Made by a program: the position numbers and the translations under genes
Notes under the pieces: model-generated
What the model saw: the letters and a program-made list of their open reading frames with translations, nothing else
What the model was told of the DNA's origin: nothing
Databases searched by the model: none
Virus record (IMG/VR): IMGVR_UViG_3300045141_000322
Coordinates: 1-39,840 of that record
DNA from: a virus
Reading direction: 5' to 3' (one strand)
Length of the DNA stretch: 39,840 nt
Part shown: positions 13,664 to 20,279 of the stretch, piece by piece
How positions within the stretch are numbered: position 1 is the stretch's first letter
How the letters are laid out: each line of letters starts with the position of its first letter

Positions 13664-15486
13664 CAGCAGTCCATGTAGGCGGCGATGAATTCTGCCGCGA
13701 CCTGGGGGCAAATGGCATTTCCTGCGCCTCGGAGCAGGCCAGCACGCCGCGGGATCTTTCCGCTCAATGGAAATCCTCCGCTGGCTTGGACGATTCCAAG
13801 ACCAGTACATAGACCGTCCCTGATGCGCCGGCCACCCGTCGTTTGGTCACCAGTGGATCGCCATATTTCTTCCAGCGCTGAAAGTGCTGCTGACACATCC
13901 AATGGCGTCGAGCCGGTCTCTGGCACACCACGCAGCGTCTGACCGGCTTCTTGTGCGCTTTCCCCAGATGACAGCGAATACACAACGTCTGCAGGTTCTC
14001 GATCCGATGGTCGTGCCAGTTGCCATTGATGTGATGCACGTGAAGTTGTCCACGCGGGGGCACACTCCCACACTCTTCGCATTGTGGCTTCCTGAATTGC
14101 TTGGACACATTGTGTTGAGCACTGAAGGACTTGCCTCTGACACCAACGCCGCGCAAGATCGCACAAGGCAAGGAGCAATATTTTCTCGCCTTGAATCGCG
14201 TCATATCCTCCAACGTCGCCCCGTAGCGATGTCGATATAACTGCACACCACAACGTCGGCAGAATTTCGTCGGCGCGACAGCCGCTGTTCTCGGCATATG
14301 AAGTCACTTCGTTTTCGACGTGGGACACGAACGAATCCCAGTCAGGCCCCATGACACGGGAAAGCCCATCAAAAACAAACTGAAAAAGGGGTTGAGAGAC
14401 CCTCTGGATGGGCCGCGCTTTGCCGTCGCTGCAGGGGAGCCAGACGACATCGGACCAGAAGGTGCTTGCCACACCTGTCGGCCCAGCAGCGCATTCTCGG
14501 GCACGTTGGGCTGATAGCTCCCGTCCTTGTGGTCCCGGCTGGTCGGCGTGGCCCACGTTGCCAGTGTTGCCGCTTGGTTCAAATCCTGCGGGCCACCCTT
14601 GCGCGCCATCTCCCTGGCTGCGCCTTCCGGCGTCCGCACATTCTTTTCCCCGTCCGTCTCGCGTGTCGTCGGCCATCCCGCCAGATTCGCCGCATCCGTC
14701 AGCGTCGTGCCGCTGTAATGCGTGGCCGTCGGCGGATAGTCCTTCACGCCGCTGCCGATTTGATCCTGCGCGGTCGGCGTCGGCCACGTCGCAAACTTCG
14801 CCACATGTTCCAGACTCACCGTGTGCTTCCGTCCGTCCAGCGTCACCCAGGTCGCGCTCATCTTCGAGACGGAGCGGCCGCCGCTCGGGGTGTTCGGCGT
14901 CGGCCACGTCGCCAGTTGCGCCGACGTTCGCAAGTCCATCCCGCCGTCGCCGTGTGCTCCCGGCCCGTTCGTGTCGCTGGTCCTCGGACTGGGCCACGAA
15001 CCAGAGCCGCTGCCTGATGTGGAACGCGCCGACACTTGCAGCCGGGAGACCACACGCCCCGACGGCGTAGCCTTCCGCTTCCAGGTCATCGCAAACACGG
15101 TCGAGCCATCCGTGTCCAATCGCTGCTTCAACTTGCTCACTAATAATTGTTGCAGGGCGGCACTTCTTAATGAGCTGGAACCAGACAGGCCAAAGGTCGC
15201 GCGGATCGTGCCCGCCAGCTTGGGCGCCGGCCGCCGAGAAGGGTTGGCAGGGCGCTGACCCTGTCCACACGAATCGATCGTCAGCCCAACCGGCGAGTCG
15301 GAGGGCATAACTCCAGCCGCCGATGCCGGCGAAGAAATGGCACTGGGTAAATCCGCGAACATCGTCGGCTGATACGTCTGCGATGGATCGCTCATCGACC
15401 TCGCCGTCCGCAATCAGGCCATCGGCTATCAGTTCGCGCAGCCACGCGGCAGCGAACGGATCGTTTTCCGAATAGTAGGCGGCCAT
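13663..15486 (-). CDS. DNA cytosine-5 methyltransferase, interrupted by an out-of-frame HNH gene
   Basis: The 607-residue ORF has motif I FFAGIGG (51-57), motif IV SAPCQPF with catalytic Cys80, a motif VI variant EQV (117-119), and motif VIII FHIRQRLWFVA (155-165). A long ADA/GRR repeat region (190-340) is where target recognition is expected, followed by WLPCSDGKARPI. The last motif, RGAGNAICPQVAAEFI, lies at 586-601. Residues 397-574 are an out-of-frame readout of an embedded HNH gene with no stop codons. The enzyme would methylate cytosine, probably to resist host restriction. Whether the inserted protein folds and works is unknown. Start at 15486 couples to the upstream stop. Confidence 0.9.
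   Translation of the reverse strand: MAAYYSENDPFAAAWLRELIADGLIADGEVDERSIADVSADDVRGFTQCHFFAGIGGWSYALRLAGWADDRFVWTGSAPCQPFSAAGAQAGGHDPRDLWPVWFQLIKKCRPATIISEQVEAAIGHGWLDRVCDDLEAEGYAVGACGLPAASVGAFHIRQRLWFVAQSEDQRHERAGSTRRRRDGLANVGATGDVADAEHPERRPLRLEDERDLGDAGRTEAHGESGTCGEVCDVADADRAGSNRQRREGLSADGHALQRHDADGCGESGGMADDTRDGRGKECADAGRRSQGDGAQGWPAGFEPSGNTGNVGHADQPGPQGRELSAQRARECAAGPTGVASTFWSDVVWLPCSDGKARPIQRVSQPLFQFVFDGLSRVMGPDWDSFVSHVENEVTSYAENSGCRADEILPTLWCAVISTSLRGDVGGYDAIQGEKILLLALCDLARRWCQRQVLQCSTQCVQAIQEATMRRVWECAPAWTTSRASHQWQLARPSDREPADVVYSLSSGESAQEAGQTLRGVPETGSTPLDVSAALSALEEIWRSTGDQTTGGRRIRDGLCTGLGIVQASGGFPLSGKIPRRAGLLRGAGNAICPQVAAEFIAAYMDC
13764..14297 (-). CDS. HNH homing endonuclease nested out of frame in the methyltransferase gene
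   Basis: This 177-residue ORF lies wholly inside the methyltransferase gene, starting at the second position of a host codon. It has zinc pairs C13/C16 and C41/C45, the HNH core CEECGS..LHVHHINGN..HDHRIENLQTLCIRCHLGKAH (residues 73-115 in part), and another knuckle from C122/C125. The ATG lies six bases after the stop of the overlapping WPTP ORF, in the same frame as that ORF, so re-initiation is possible; its own ribosome binding site is weak. The stop falls just before methyltransferase residues FPLSGKIP. It probably cleaves uninterrupted methyltransferase alleles. Confidence 0.85.
   Translation of the reverse strand: MPRTAAVAPTKFCRRCGVQLYRHRYGATLEDMTRFKARKYCSLPCAILRGVGVRGKSFSAQHNVSKQFRKPQCEECGSVPPRGQLHVHHINGNWHDHRIENLQTLCIRCHLGKAHKKPVRRCVVCQRPARRHWMCQQHFQRWKKYGDPLVTKRRVAGASGTVYVLVLESSKPAEDFH
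14304..15395 (-). CDS. Long overlapping ORF in the methyltransferase gene (WPTP-repeat protein)
   Basis: The frame starting MSDPSQTYQPTMFADLPSAI (ATG 15395; an upstream start at 15413 is possible) runs 363 codons, one base offset from the methyltransferase. It contains GSTVFAMTWKRKATPSGR, repeats of the type WPTPN/WPTPT/WATPT and ends NPFFSLFLMGFPVSWG. Proteins of this type are, from memory, annotated widely in phages. The repeats are the same bases as methyltransferase VADA units, and SARSTSGSGS is the shadow of VGAFHIRQRLW. It is either a genuine second product or a recurrent misannotation of the second frame. Confidence 0.35.
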   Translation of the reverse strand: MSDPSQTYQPTMFADLPSAISSPASAAGVMPSDSPVGLTIDSCGQGQRPANPSRRPAPKLAGTIRATFGLSGSSSLRSAALQQLLVSKLKQRLDTDGSTVFAMTWKRKATPSGRVVSRLQVSARSTSGSGSGSWPSPRTSDTNGPGAHGDGGMDLRTSAQLATWPTPNTPSGGRSVSKMSATWVTLDGRKHTVSLEHVAKFATWPTPTAQDQIGSGVKDYPPTATHYSGTTLTDAANLAGWPTTRETDGEKNVRTPEGAAREMARKGGPQDLNQAATLATWATPTSRDHKDGSYQPNVPENALLGRQVWQAPSGPMSSGSPAATAKRGPSRGSLNPFFSLFLMGFPVSWGLTGIRSCPTSKTK

Positions 15487-15693
15487 TCACAACGTATCCA
15501 GCCGATGCCGCCAGTAGGTCCGGTGCTGCCGTTCGCGGTTGCCCAGCGCGCACCACTGGCACAACACGCCGGCGCCGCGTGGCCGGGAGCACTCTAGACA
15601 TACGCCCGCGAGGCGGCGCGCGGCTCGCTGGCGCTGTTTGCGCCGTTGCTGGGTCTGCCGCGCACGCGGGGTGCGCCAACGCCGCTCACTCAC
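15487..15693 (-). CDS. Small basic zinc-knuckle protein
   Basis: The 68-residue Arg-rich product starts at a GTG overlapping the previous stop and contains CLECSRP and LCQWCAL. It ends RLDTL with a TGA abutting the methyltransferase ATG. The last 13 bases, GGATACGTTGTGA, are repeated at the end of the previous gene (15690-15702). Nucleic-acid binding is likely from charge and Zn knuckles. Confidence 0.65.
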   Translation of the reverse strand: MSERRWRTPRARQTQQRRKQRQRAARRLAGVCLECSRPRGAGVLCQWCALGNRERQHRTYWRHRLDTL

Positions 15694-15959
15694 AACGTAT
15701 CCGTTTCCACTGTTACGCGCAGCGGCTGTGTGCCCCGGCGATTCTCCGTGATGCGGCTCTGGTCAGCCACATCGGTACTGCGGCTCTGCCGCGCCGGCGG
15801 GCCAATCCAGACGCGCAGCAGCGAGCCGTCCTGGCGCTTCAGGAACACCCAGACGCAGGGGCCGACCTGCTGAATCTCCACTTCCTGTACCGCCTGCAAT
15901 TCCAGCCCCGCAAAGCGCTCGGGGGTCGTCGGCTCATCGAGACGGAGACGGTTGGGCAT
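15690..15959 (-). CDS. Hypothetical beta-rich protein
   Basis: The 89-residue product begins MPNRLRLDEPTTPERFAGLE with GAAGGAG upstream of the ATG. It has several predicted strands (AVQEVEIQQVGPCVWVFLKR; LLRVWIG) and ends TDTL like its downstream neighbour. No family recognised. Confidence 0.65.
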   Translation of the reverse strand: MPNRLRLDEPTTPERFAGLELQAVQEVEIQQVGPCVWVFLKRQDGSLLRVWIGPPARQSRSTDVADQSRITENRRGTQPLRVTVETDTL

Positions 15960-15974
15960 GTCGGGCTCCTTCCT

Positions 15975-16193
15975 CTAAAAATGTGAGCGCTGCATGATGT
16001 TGAGCAGTTCTTCAAGGTCGGGATTCTTGTCGAGAATCTCGCGCGCTCGTTTCACGGCCGCCAACTGCTCCTCTGCCTTCGCCACGGCGAGGTTAATCCG
16101 CTTCGCGATGGACAGATTCCCCAGTAGTGATTGGCCGCTCGCGTATTGCGCTTGCTGCATCGCCGCCTGATTCATGTTGTCCCACTCTGACAT
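15975..16193 (-). CDS. Helical hypothetical protein
   Basis: From the ATG at 16193 (GAAGGAG upstream) the 72-residue product starts MSEWDNMNQAAMQQAQYASG and has a long amphipathic helix AVAKAEEQLAAVKRAREILD ending with DLEELLNIMQRSHF. A coiled-coil oligomer is probable. The upstream gene overlaps its first 100 bases in another frame. Confidence 0.65.
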   Translation of the reverse strand: MSEWDNMNQAAMQQAQYASGQSLLGNLSIAKRINLAVAKAEEQLAAVKRAREILDKNPDLEELLNIMQRSHF

Positions 16194-16389
16194 GACGGAC
16201 TCCTTCGGTATGCGCCTCACGAATGGCGCGAACAGCGTGCAGCCACGGGCCAGTACAGATCGGCGTATGCTGACAGGTCGCGCGCACCTCGGCGGTCCAC
16301 TCCGCAATCGCCGCCGCGTCCCAGGTGGTCGGGCCGGCAATTGGCGCCGTCAGATACGTGCCGCACGTGGGGCAATAGTCCAGCCTCAT
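16093..16389 (-). CDS. Hypothetical zinc-binding protein
   Basis: The 98-residue ORF starts MRLDYCPTCGTYLTAPIAGP, with a CxxC followed by CQHTPICTG, and then a helix with HAVRAIREAHTEG. The start overlaps the preceding stop as ATGA. The C-terminal third overlaps the next gene in a different frame, so the real end could be nearer 16193 if the two are not both full length. Confidence 0.6.
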   Translation of the reverse strand: MRLDYCPTCGTYLTAPIAGPTTWDAAAIAEWTAEVRATCQHTPICTGPWLHAVRAIREAHTEGVRHVRVGQHESGGDAASAIRERPITTGESVHREAD

Positions 16390-16679
16390 ACGTGCCGCCA
16401 CTTTTTGTCGTTGGTGTCATCGACCCAGTGCTGCCGGAACAGCAGACAGCCGCCGGTGCCCGTCTGCTCGCGCAGCCACGCGGTCTCGGGCGTCTGACTC
16501 GTGGTGGAGAAAATATTCTCGTCAATCGTCTTGAGGCCATCGGTGCCCGCTTGCGCGGCGGTGACGACCTCGGCCCACGTGCGGCTCCAGTAGTTCGGCA
16601 GCTGCGCACGCGGTACTTCCACGAAGCGCACCAGCCGAAACGGCGGCGGCTTGTGCTCAGGCATCGGCTGATGACTCAT
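16386..16679 (-). CDS. Hypothetical protein
   Basis: A 97-residue product starting MSHQPMPEHKPPPFRLVRFV, with NYWSRTWAEVVTAAQAGTDG and a C-terminal LLFRQHWVDDTNDKKWRHV. Coupled at both ends by ATGA overlaps. The Trp-rich, mixed pattern suggests a small globular protein. No family recognised. Confidence 0.65.
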   Translation of the reverse strand: MSHQPMPEHKPPPFRLVRFVEVPRAQLPNYWSRTWAEVVTAAQAGTDGLKTIDENIFSTTSQTPETAWLREQTGTGGCLLFRQHWVDDTNDKKWRHV

Positions 16680-16960
16680 GGCTGCTCTGACGGGCCGCCC
16701 TGGTCACCGCTGTTGCTGGTGGTGCGATCCGTCTCGGCGGGGATAAACCCGGCCATCAGCCCGCTCCAGACCTGGCGGCGCACCGGCACGCTGTTGTTGA
16801 TGTAGTCGCTGACGCTATCGCGGGCGGCACGTAGCAGCCCGAGTGCATCATCGAGGCGCACATCCGCCGGCAGACTCTCGATGATGCGCTGCGCATGGTC
16901 GATGTCTCCCTCGGCTGGCAGTAGCACATCGAGACGCACGCGGCGCGGAATCTCACTCAT
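16676..16960 (-). CDS. Hypothetical protein
   Basis: The 94-residue product starts MSEIPRRVRLDVLLPAEGDI, then ARDSVSDYINNSVPVRR and a polar C-terminus. The ATG at 16960 overlaps the upstream stop, so the longer open frame was rejected. The N-terminal half looks like an alpha/beta fold. No family recognised. Confidence 0.65.
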   Translation of the reverse strand: MSEIPRRVRLDVLLPAEGDIDHAQRIIESLPADVRLDDALGLLRAARDSVSDYINNSVPVRRQVWSGLMAGFIPAETDRTTSNSGDQGGPSEQP

Positions 16961-17667
16961 GGGCGTGGCTCCGTGTCCGGTGGAGGATCGACCGCCGCCA
17001 GTTTCAAGAGGCGTTCTAAAGAAATCGCTGGTGTGTGGCCGTCCCACTCTTCGGAACGTTGACGTTCAGGCACCCGGAACAAATCCCAATCGGATGACTT
17101 GTAATGGTTCGTGATTTGGCCGGTTGGCATTTGTGCGGATACGACGAACCACCCGCCGCCGAAACAATCCTCGCCCGTAGAGTGCCGAAAGCTCTTGTGA
17201 ACGTCGTAGAGGCCGCGACTCGCCCACTCATTGAACAGCAGCGCGTTGTAGGCTTTCCGATACGCATACAGTTCATCGAACGTGTGGTAGCCGTCAGAGG
17301 TATCGCCGCTCACTTTTTGTGGCGGCGGAGGATCGACCGCAACGGCCCGCCCTTGGTCCCAGATACCACGCAGCATGATTTCAATGCCTTCGGCGCTGAT
17401 GTCCTCGTCAAATAACTCTTTCGCTATTGACTCGAAGTCTGGCTCCTGCTCCTGTTGCGGGGCCACGACTCGGAGACGCGCCTTCGCGATTTCGACGGCG
17501 AACCAATGATGCACTTGCCCCAGCGTGCCGTGAAGCCTCGCACTCTGCTCGTTACCGTGAAACAATGCCTTCGCGGCTTCATCACGATGTGCTTGAGCAT
17601 CTCGCTCGGCTTGCACCACGAGCGCCGTCAGGGCGTCTCCGCTCACTTGGTGAGTCATGTCGCTCAT
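16957..17667 (-). CDS. WDGHTP-domain phage protein
   Basis: The 236-residue product starts MSDMTHQVSGDALTALVVQA. A first helical part is followed by a C-terminal domain with TSDGYHTFDELYAYRKAYNA, then GGGWFVVSAQMPTGQITNHY and EEWDGHTPAISLERLL. The YHTFDELY..GWF(I/V)V..GQIT.HY..WDGHTP pattern is a conserved phage accessory domain of unknown biochemical role that I recall from many temperate phages. The longer upstream frame was not used because the ATG at 17667 couples to the previous stop. Confidence 0.8.
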   Translation of the reverse strand: MSDMTHQVSGDALTALVVQAERDAQAHRDEAAKALFHGNEQSARLHGTLGQVHHWFAVEIAKARLRVVAPQQEQEPDFESIAKELFDEDISAEGIEIMLRGIWDQGRAVAVDPPPPQKVSGDTSDGYHTFDELYAYRKAYNALLFNEWASRGLYDVHKSFRHSTGEDCFGGGWFVVSAQMPTGQITNHYKSSDWDLFRVPERQRSEEWDGHTPAISLERLLKLAAVDPPPDTEPRP

Positions 17668-17774
17668 GATGCCCTCCACACACTGAGGAGCCCGTGCCAG
17701 ATTTCCCGCAGCCGGTGCCAGCGCTGCTGGGGCGGGCACGTCAGCAGCCGCCGCCAGATGTCAAGCCGGGTCAT
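17664..17774 (-). CDS. Tiny basic, Trp-rich peptide (36 residues)
   Basis: MTRLDIWRRLLTCPPQQRWH continues to LLSVWRAS. The ATG overlaps the end of the upstream gene and its stop overlaps the WDGHTP gene start as ATGA, matching the coupling style of the operon. Such a short product cannot be confirmed from sequence alone. Confidence 0.45.
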   Translation of the reverse strand: MTRLDIWRRLLTCPPQQRWHRLREIWHGLLSVWRAS

Positions 17775-18021
17775 ACCGTCCGCGATAAATCGGCGCGAGC
17801 CGTTCGCGCTGCTCCGCATACGTCGGCTGGTAATGTTCCGCCAGCGGCAGCCGCCCAAAGCCGGTGATGACCTCGGTGTCGCAGCTCGGGCAGGAAAATA
17901 AATCACCATCCCAGAGGCGGTACGGCTCGCCATCATCGAACACTTCCTCGACGGTGACGCCGTTGCGCACCACCGTCATGAAGCACCCGCAGCCGCACAG
18001 CACAGCTGAGGGAGGCGGCAT
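17761..18021 (-). CDS. Phage zinc-ribbon protein
   Basis: The 86-residue product has CGCGCFMTVVRNGVTVEEVF near the start, then GEPYRLWDGDLFSCPSCDTE and ITGFGRLPLAEHY. Two Cys pairs in this arrangement, with the LW-GDL and GFG..P..EH patches, make up a zinc ribbon I recall from many phages. ATG at 18021 forms TGATG with the preceding stop. Role unknown. Confidence 0.75.
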   Translation of the reverse strand: MPPPSAVLCGCGCFMTVVRNGVTVEEVFDDGEPYRLWDGDLFSCPSCDTEVITGFGRLPLAEHYQPTYAEQRERLAPIYRGRYDPA

Positions 18022-18401
18022 CACATGTCTCGCTTCTCAGCCGCCCGCGCGGGCCAGAGCGTCACACTCGGCGTGCTATCGGCAATCACCTGCGCGGCGT
18101 GCTGCCAGTCGTGCAGCCCCGGCGGCGGCGTCTGCCGTAACAGGTCCAGCCGGTCGGTCGGCGGATGCGCCGCCACACGCGGCGTCATCGTCAGGAACGG
18201 GCGCACCAGCACCGTCAGCCGCAAGCGGTCGATGTGCTCCATCTCCTCATGCTCCTCGCGGTCGAGCACCGCCAGCATCGTCGCTTGCTGTTCATCCCGC
18301 GCCACCACCGCTTTGGGGCCAAAGACGAGGCGTTCGTTCATGCCGTCATCGCGTTCATTCCGGGTCGGGGATTCCAGGATGGCGACTTCGTACAGCGGCA
18401 C
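18021..18401 (-). CDS. Conserved hypothetical phage protein
   Basis: The GTG at 18401 (AAGGAG seven bases upstream) gives a 126-residue product, VPLYEVAILESPTRNERDDG followed by LVFGPKAVVARDEQQATMLA. A beta strand start followed by a KAVVA..E..A helix is a pattern recurring in small phage alpha/beta proteins. The ORF could be read from 18446, but that would deepen overlap with the KGG gene. Function unknown. Confidence 0.7.
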   Translation of the reverse strand: MPLYEVAILESPTRNERDDGMNERLVFGPKAVVARDEQQATMLAVLDREEHEEMEHIDRLRLTVLVRPFLTMTPRVAAHPPTDRLDLLRQTPPPGLHDWQHAAQVIADSTPSVTLWPARAAEKRDM

Positions 18402-18594
18402 CTTGTTTCTCCTTCGCCTGGCGGCGGCGCACTTTGCCGGATTCATACCCGCCGCGGCGGCCAGCCACCTTCGCGGTCTCGATGTCCCATTGATGCGCGT
18501 GACCTGAGGCGTGCGCTTTGATGCCGCCGCGGCGGGCGACTTCTTTTAGCTGCTCTTTATTAAAGCTAGCAAAGCCACGGTTGGATGTACTCAT
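18355..18594 (-). CDS. KGG-repeat-type protein
   Basis: The 79-residue product starts MSTSNRGFASFNKEQLKEVA and contains two G-rich turns, RRGGIKAHASGHAHQW and GRRGGYESGKVRRRQ. RGFASF plus (K/R)(G/R)GG repeats is the signature of the stress-induced KGG/YciG-type family. The region is small, basic and probably disordered or nucleic-acid-associated. The ATG overlaps the upstream stop. Confidence 0.7.
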   Translation of the reverse strand: MSTSNRGFASFNKEQLKEVARRGGIKAHASGHAHQWDIETAKVAGRRGGYESGKVRRRQAKEKQGAAVRSRHPGIPDPE

Positions 18595-18878
18595 CGCGGC
18601 GCACCTGCCAGTCGGTACGCCCAGAGCCCTTGCGCGACATAGCGCCGCTCGACCGTGTAGCCGCCAAATTTGCGCTTGCGCAAATCCCGCAGCCGCGCGC
18701 TGACACTGGCCTCGGGGTCGCCGGTCACGCGCGCCAGTTCCTGCAGCGTGTGCCACTGATAGTCGCGCAGGCAGAGCCACACCCGCGCGAGTTGCGCATA
18801 GAGCCGGTTGCCGTCGCGTCCCGCCTCATAGGTCACGCCATCGAAGCTCGGAAACGTGGGTGCGTAGATTTCACTCAC
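18591..18878 (-). CDS. Winged-helix-type DNA-binding protein
   Basis: A 95-residue product with the wHTH-like core LYAQLARVWLCLRDYQWHTL, then LARVTGDPEASVSARLRDLR and KRKFGGYTVERRY as wing. This TL.E(L/I)A..TGDPEASVSARLRDLRK..FG pattern is frequent in phage small regulators and resembles MarR/replication wHTH modules. The GTG start at 18878 overlaps the exonuclease stop. Could regulate the early operon or act in replication. Confidence 0.75.
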   Translation of the reverse strand: MSEIYAPTFPSFDGVTYEAGRDGNRLYAQLARVWLCLRDYQWHTLQELARVTGDPEASVSARLRDLRKRKFGGYTVERRYVAQGLWAYRLAGAPR

Positions 18879-19558
18879 CGCAGCACCCCGATGCGCTTCG
18901 CCAGCGCGACAATCTTGGCAACGTCAGTCTCGCAGTGCTGTTGCACTTCGGTCCACGCGCCCACCGCCACCAGCGCCGGCACCGCGCTGCCCTTGATGTC
19001 CTCAGGGAACGGCCCCAGCCCGAAGCGCTTCACATAGAAATCGAGGCTGTGAAACTTTTCGGCGCCGTGGAAACTCAACTCGTCCATCAGGTCGATGACG
19101 CCCGCGTGCCGGTACTTGTCAATCTGAATCGGCGGGGCTTTCACCCCGAGATAGAGCGCGCGGCGCAGCAGCACGCGCAGGTCGTAACTGAGGATGCCGA
19201 AGCCAATCAGTTGCGCCTGCTCGGGGCCATCGCCCACCAGCGCGAAGAAGGTTTTGACCAACTCGCGCTCTTCGTCCTCGGTCTTGGCGACCAGCGAGAC
19301 CATCTCAGTGCCGCTTTGCAGCGAGAGACAGACCACGCGCGCCAGGTCCGGATCGAGGGCCGCACGCAGAATGAGTTCCTGAGTTTTCTCCTCGACATAG
19401 AGCGAGATTTTCTCTGGATCTTTATAGTTGCCTGGCGCTGCTGGTGTCTCGATGTACTCACGGGCAGAGGGGATGCCGCAGGTCTCGATGTCAAAGAGCA
19501 CCGGCGCGCGATAGGTCGCGCCAATCCCGCTGCTACTGGGATGTGATAGCGGGGTCAT
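18875..19558 (-). CDS. DEDD-family 3'-5' exonuclease
   Basis: The 227-residue product starts at the ATG at 19558, which overlaps the previous stop. Exo I is VLFDIETCG (D23, E25), Exo II is probably QLIGFGILSYDLRVL, and Exo III lies near the end in HCETDVAKIVALA. That is the DnaQ/ribonuclease-T fold acting on DNA or RNA ends with two metal ions. In the early operon it likely serves phage DNA replication or repair. No polymerase is encoded, so it may work with the host's. Confidence 0.75.
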   Translation of the reverse strand: MTPLSHPSSSGIGATYRAPVLFDIETCGIPSAREYIETPAAPGNYKDPEKISLYVEEKTQELILRAALDPDLARVVCLSLQSGTEMVSLVAKTEDEERELVKTFFALVGDGPEQAQLIGFGILSYDLRVLLRRALYLGVKAPPIQIDKYRHAGVIDLMDELSFHGAEKFHSLDFYVKRFGLGPFPEDIKGSAVPALVAVGAWTEVQQHCETDVAKIVALAKRIGVLR

Positions 19559-19776
19559 GGCACGATAGCTTGGTAAAAGTTCGCTGCGAAATATGCGGCT
19601 GATACCAGCCACTGGTCGCGATGGTCCGCTGGATTACGCGCGATCATGTCGCCCACTTTGGGCGATCCATTCTCCCGATCCACCTCGTTGACCGAAATAT
19701 GCTCCATCGCTTCGCCGGGTTCGTAAGGTCGCATCTCGGCCATTTGCCGCTTGAAATACTGCGTAAATTCAGTCAT
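19555..19776 (-). CDS. Small conserved phage protein
   Basis: The 73-residue product starts MTEFTQYFKRQMAEMRPYEP and includes HISVNEVDRENGSPKVGDMI and DQWLVSAAYFAANF. The (S/N)G SPKxGDMIARNP...DQWLV pattern is a conserved small phage protein of unknown role. Precedes the exonuclease with ATGA overlap. Confidence 0.7.
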   Translation of the reverse strand: MTEFTQYFKRQMAEMRPYEPGEAMEHISVNEVDRENGSPKVGDMIARNPADHRDQWLVSAAYFAANFYQAIVP

Positions 19777-19823
19777 TAGTCTTTCAGCAGCTTAAAGCTC
19801 AAGCATTGGTGCAGCCACAAAAA

Positions 19824-20279
19824 TCAGGCGAATGGTTCGTCATCCCCGTCGTCGGCACCTGGCTCGTCCTCGGTGTACGCCTCCGCTAGCGCACTGAGCG
19901 GCGTCATCGGCGCCGCCACACTCGGGGCGGGCTTGCGGACGGGCATCGGCGCTGCAGCTGGCGCGGCTTTGGCCGGTGGATGATCGACGCGAATCGCTTC
20001 GACCCGCTTGCCGCCGAAGTCCACCTTCGCCACGAACAACACAATCTGGTGGCCGCGCCAGTCGTCCGTGTCGTTGGTGCCGGTAATCTCGGCAATCATG
20101 TTGGCGTTGGTGGCGTTGAGCACCAAACCCTTCTCGGTGCCCTGGAAGTAGAGCACCGGCAGTTTCTTCTCGGCCACCTTTTCCACGTCTACCGCGGCCA
20201 TGCGGAGCAAGACCCGTTTGCCACCCAGGTCGGCGGCTTTGATCCACTTGCTGGGAAAGAGCGTGCGTACATCAGGCAT
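19824..20279 (-). CDS. SSB-like / conserved replication-accessory protein
   Basis: From ATG 20279 (overlapping the previous stop by 8 bases) the 151-residue product starts MPDVRTLFPSKWIKAADLGG, then strands with LPVLYFQGTEKGLVLNATNA and a DFGGKRVEAIRV strand pair, followed by a Pro/Ala linker and a highly acidic end GADDGDDEPFA. The beta-rich core plus an acidic DDEPF-like C-terminus mirrors the domain plan of single-stranded DNA-binding proteins (acidic DDDIPF tip). The family is well represented in phages; OB-fold membership is inferred, not shown. Confidence 0.7.
   Translation of the reverse strand: MPDVRTLFPSKWIKAADLGGKRVLLRMAAVDVEKVAEKKLPVLYFQGTEKGLVLNATNANMIAEITGTNDTDDWRGHQIVLFVAKVDFGGKRVEAIRVDHPPAKAAPAAAPMPVRKPAPSVAAPMTPLSALAEAYTEDEPGADDGDDEPFA

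Noticed and set aside
13764-14297. Group I intron in the methyltransferase gene
   Set aside because: The insertion is almost exactly the size of the HNH ORF, leaving no space for an intron core, and the host frame is open across it, which an intron would not need.
13764-14297. Intein in the methyltransferase gene
   Set aside because: No N-terminal Cys/Ser with block A/B pattern and no HN/KN plus Cys/Ser/Thr junction were found around the insertion.
18355-18780. Long version of the KGG-protein ORF (start 18780)
   Set aside because: The first 62 codons are Arg/Ala shadow sequence of the wHTH gene; the ATG at 18594 couples to the upstream stop.
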